Assembly: GCF_001855565.1 (NCBI RefSeq)
Contig: NZ_MKCR01000027.1
Coordinates: forward strand, 310,001 to 374,000
From: Chromobacterium amazonense
GTDB taxonomy: Bacteria > Pseudomonadota > Gammaproteobacteria > Burkholderiales > Chromobacteriaceae
Length of the DNA: 64,000 nt
Direction of reading: 5' to 3'
In this document: positions 63,321 to 64,000 of the stretch, piece by piece
Numbering within the stretch: the first letter of the stretch is position 1
Layout: each line of letters starts with the position of its first letter
Notes under the pieces: generated by a model
What the model saw: the letters and a program-made list of their open reading frames with translations, nothing else
Told to the model about the DNA's origin: nothing
The model's database searches: none
Position numbers and translations under genes: made by a program

Positions 63321-63944
63321 TTATTCCGGGATGTCGGCCGCCATCAGCTCGTCCGGATGCTGCCAGCCCGGCTGGGCGGCGATGCGGGCGAGCCAGGCCT
63401 GGATATGGGGCCAATCGGCGATGTCCAGGCCGGCGTCGGACAGCCACCACAGGTAGGCGCACAGCGAGACGTCGGCGATGCTGACCTGGTCGCCGGCCAG
63501 ATAGCGGCGTTCCGTCAGTTCTTGCTCCAGCACGGCGAGGTCGTCGCGCAGACGCGCTTCCAGCCAGGCTTCCACTTCCGCTCCTTTGGAACGGAAGCTA
63601 CGCGACACGCGCAGATTAGGCAGGGACATGCCCAGGCGATTGGTTTCCCAGTTCAGCCATTCGCGCACGCTCTGGCGTTCGCCCAGCGCGCCGCCCAGCG
63701 TGCCGTAGCTGTCGGCCAGCCATTGCAGGATGGCGTTGGACTGGCACAGCGGCACGCCGTCGGCTACCAGCACGGGCACTTCGCCGAAGCGGCTGGCGGC
63801 GCGGAAGTCTTCCGGGCGTTCGTCGCGCGGCTGGGCCAGATCGATGTGGGCGTAGTCGTGCGAAATGTCGGCCAATACCAGCGCCAGCCGGACCTTGTAG
63901 CTGTGGCCGGAGTAGCGGTTGCCGTAGAGAATCAGCTTGCTCAT
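63321..63944 (-). CDS. Glutathione S-transferase
   Basis: 207-aa GST. The N-terminal thioredoxin fold reads MSKLILYGNRYSGHSYKVRL, with the cis-Pro in FGEVPVLV and QSNAILQWLADSYG (Gln/Ser glutathione site). The all-helical domain shows the N-capping box SIADVSLCAYLWW. Ser 12 is a possible catalytic residue (YSGHSYK). It heads the five-gene minus-strand cluster. The endogenous substrate is unknown. Confidence 0.9.
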   Translation of the reverse strand: MSKLILYGNRYSGHSYKVRLALVLADISHDYAHIDLAQPRDERPEDFRAASRFGEVPVLVADGVPLCQSNAILQWLADSYGTLGGALGERQSVREWLNWETNRLGMSLPNLRVSRSFRSKGAEVEAWLEARLRDDLAVLEQELTERRYLAGDQVSIADVSLCAYLWWLSDAGLDIADWPHIQAWLARIAAQPGWQHPDELMAADIPE

Positions 63945-64000
63945 TGCGTGTACTTTCTGTCTGGCGCTTCCATCATGTTAGCGCTTGCCGCGCGATCCCA

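Overview
The window looks like chromosome of a GC-rich betaproteobacterium of the order Neisseriales, most likely Chromobacterium or a close relative. This is inferred from gene content and order (pilM divergent from mrcA, ispB divergent from rplU-rpmA-obg, lpxO, prlC, xthA) and from codon use; it has not been confirmed by a search. Most of the window is ordinary core chromosome with clear rho-independent terminators. One roughly 12 kb accessory block sits beside a tRNA-Arg(CCT) gene.

Layout: 1-4890 is core (pilM partial, mrcA, cpdA-like phosphodiesterase, lpxO). 4890-16725 is a mosaic of two tandem satellite-like islands targeted to the 3' end of tRNA-Arg(CCT). The tRNA-distal one (about 4890-6690) is a relic: an alpA fragment and an integrase 5' fragment joined by an IS903-type element. 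The tRNA-proximal one (about 6690-16725) keeps an intact P4-type integrase, a DUF2971 gene, alpA, a coiled-coil gene, a HAD phosphatase and the first codons of an Ogr/Delta-type zinc finger. It also carries accessory genes (a TIR-like protein and an HTH-ImmA/PIN pair) broken by an IS5 and an IS3 element. 16726-25000 returns to core: tRNA-Arg, ispB, rplU-rpmA-obg, a basic amino acid ABC transporter, a DUF333 lipoprotein and an AstE/aspartoacylase-type hydrolase.

25100-30075 encodes an MksFEB condensin without the MksG/JetD nuclease subunit. 30185-39800 holds a Tat-exported superoxide dismutase, tpx, an APC permease, an RDD protein, a gamma-carbonic anhydrase, prlC, xthA and an rquA-like gene for rhodoquinone synthesis. 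39943-41013 encodes an exported Lys/Ala/His-rich protein built on a 195-bp tandem repeat. After fpr come a metallophosphoesterase/glycosyltransferase pair and an OmpR-type two-component system with a PmrA-like box in its promoter. A hydroxymuconate-isomerase gene interrupted by a MITE follows.

48124-52364 is a copper-acquisition cluster: a TonB-dependent copper receptor, an MbnP-like four-Cys protein and an MbnH-like di-heme enzyme. It is followed by a RegB/RegA-type redox two-component pair, a frameshifted acyl-CoA synthetase, a chemoreceptor, a TPR protein and a five-gene minus-strand cluster (GST, Cys-rich YkgJ-like, cupin, VanX-like dipeptidase, FAD oxidase). Several genes (rquA, RegBA, copper uptake for cuproenzymes, tpx, exported SOD) fit an organism that moves between oxic and low-oxygen niches; that link is inference.
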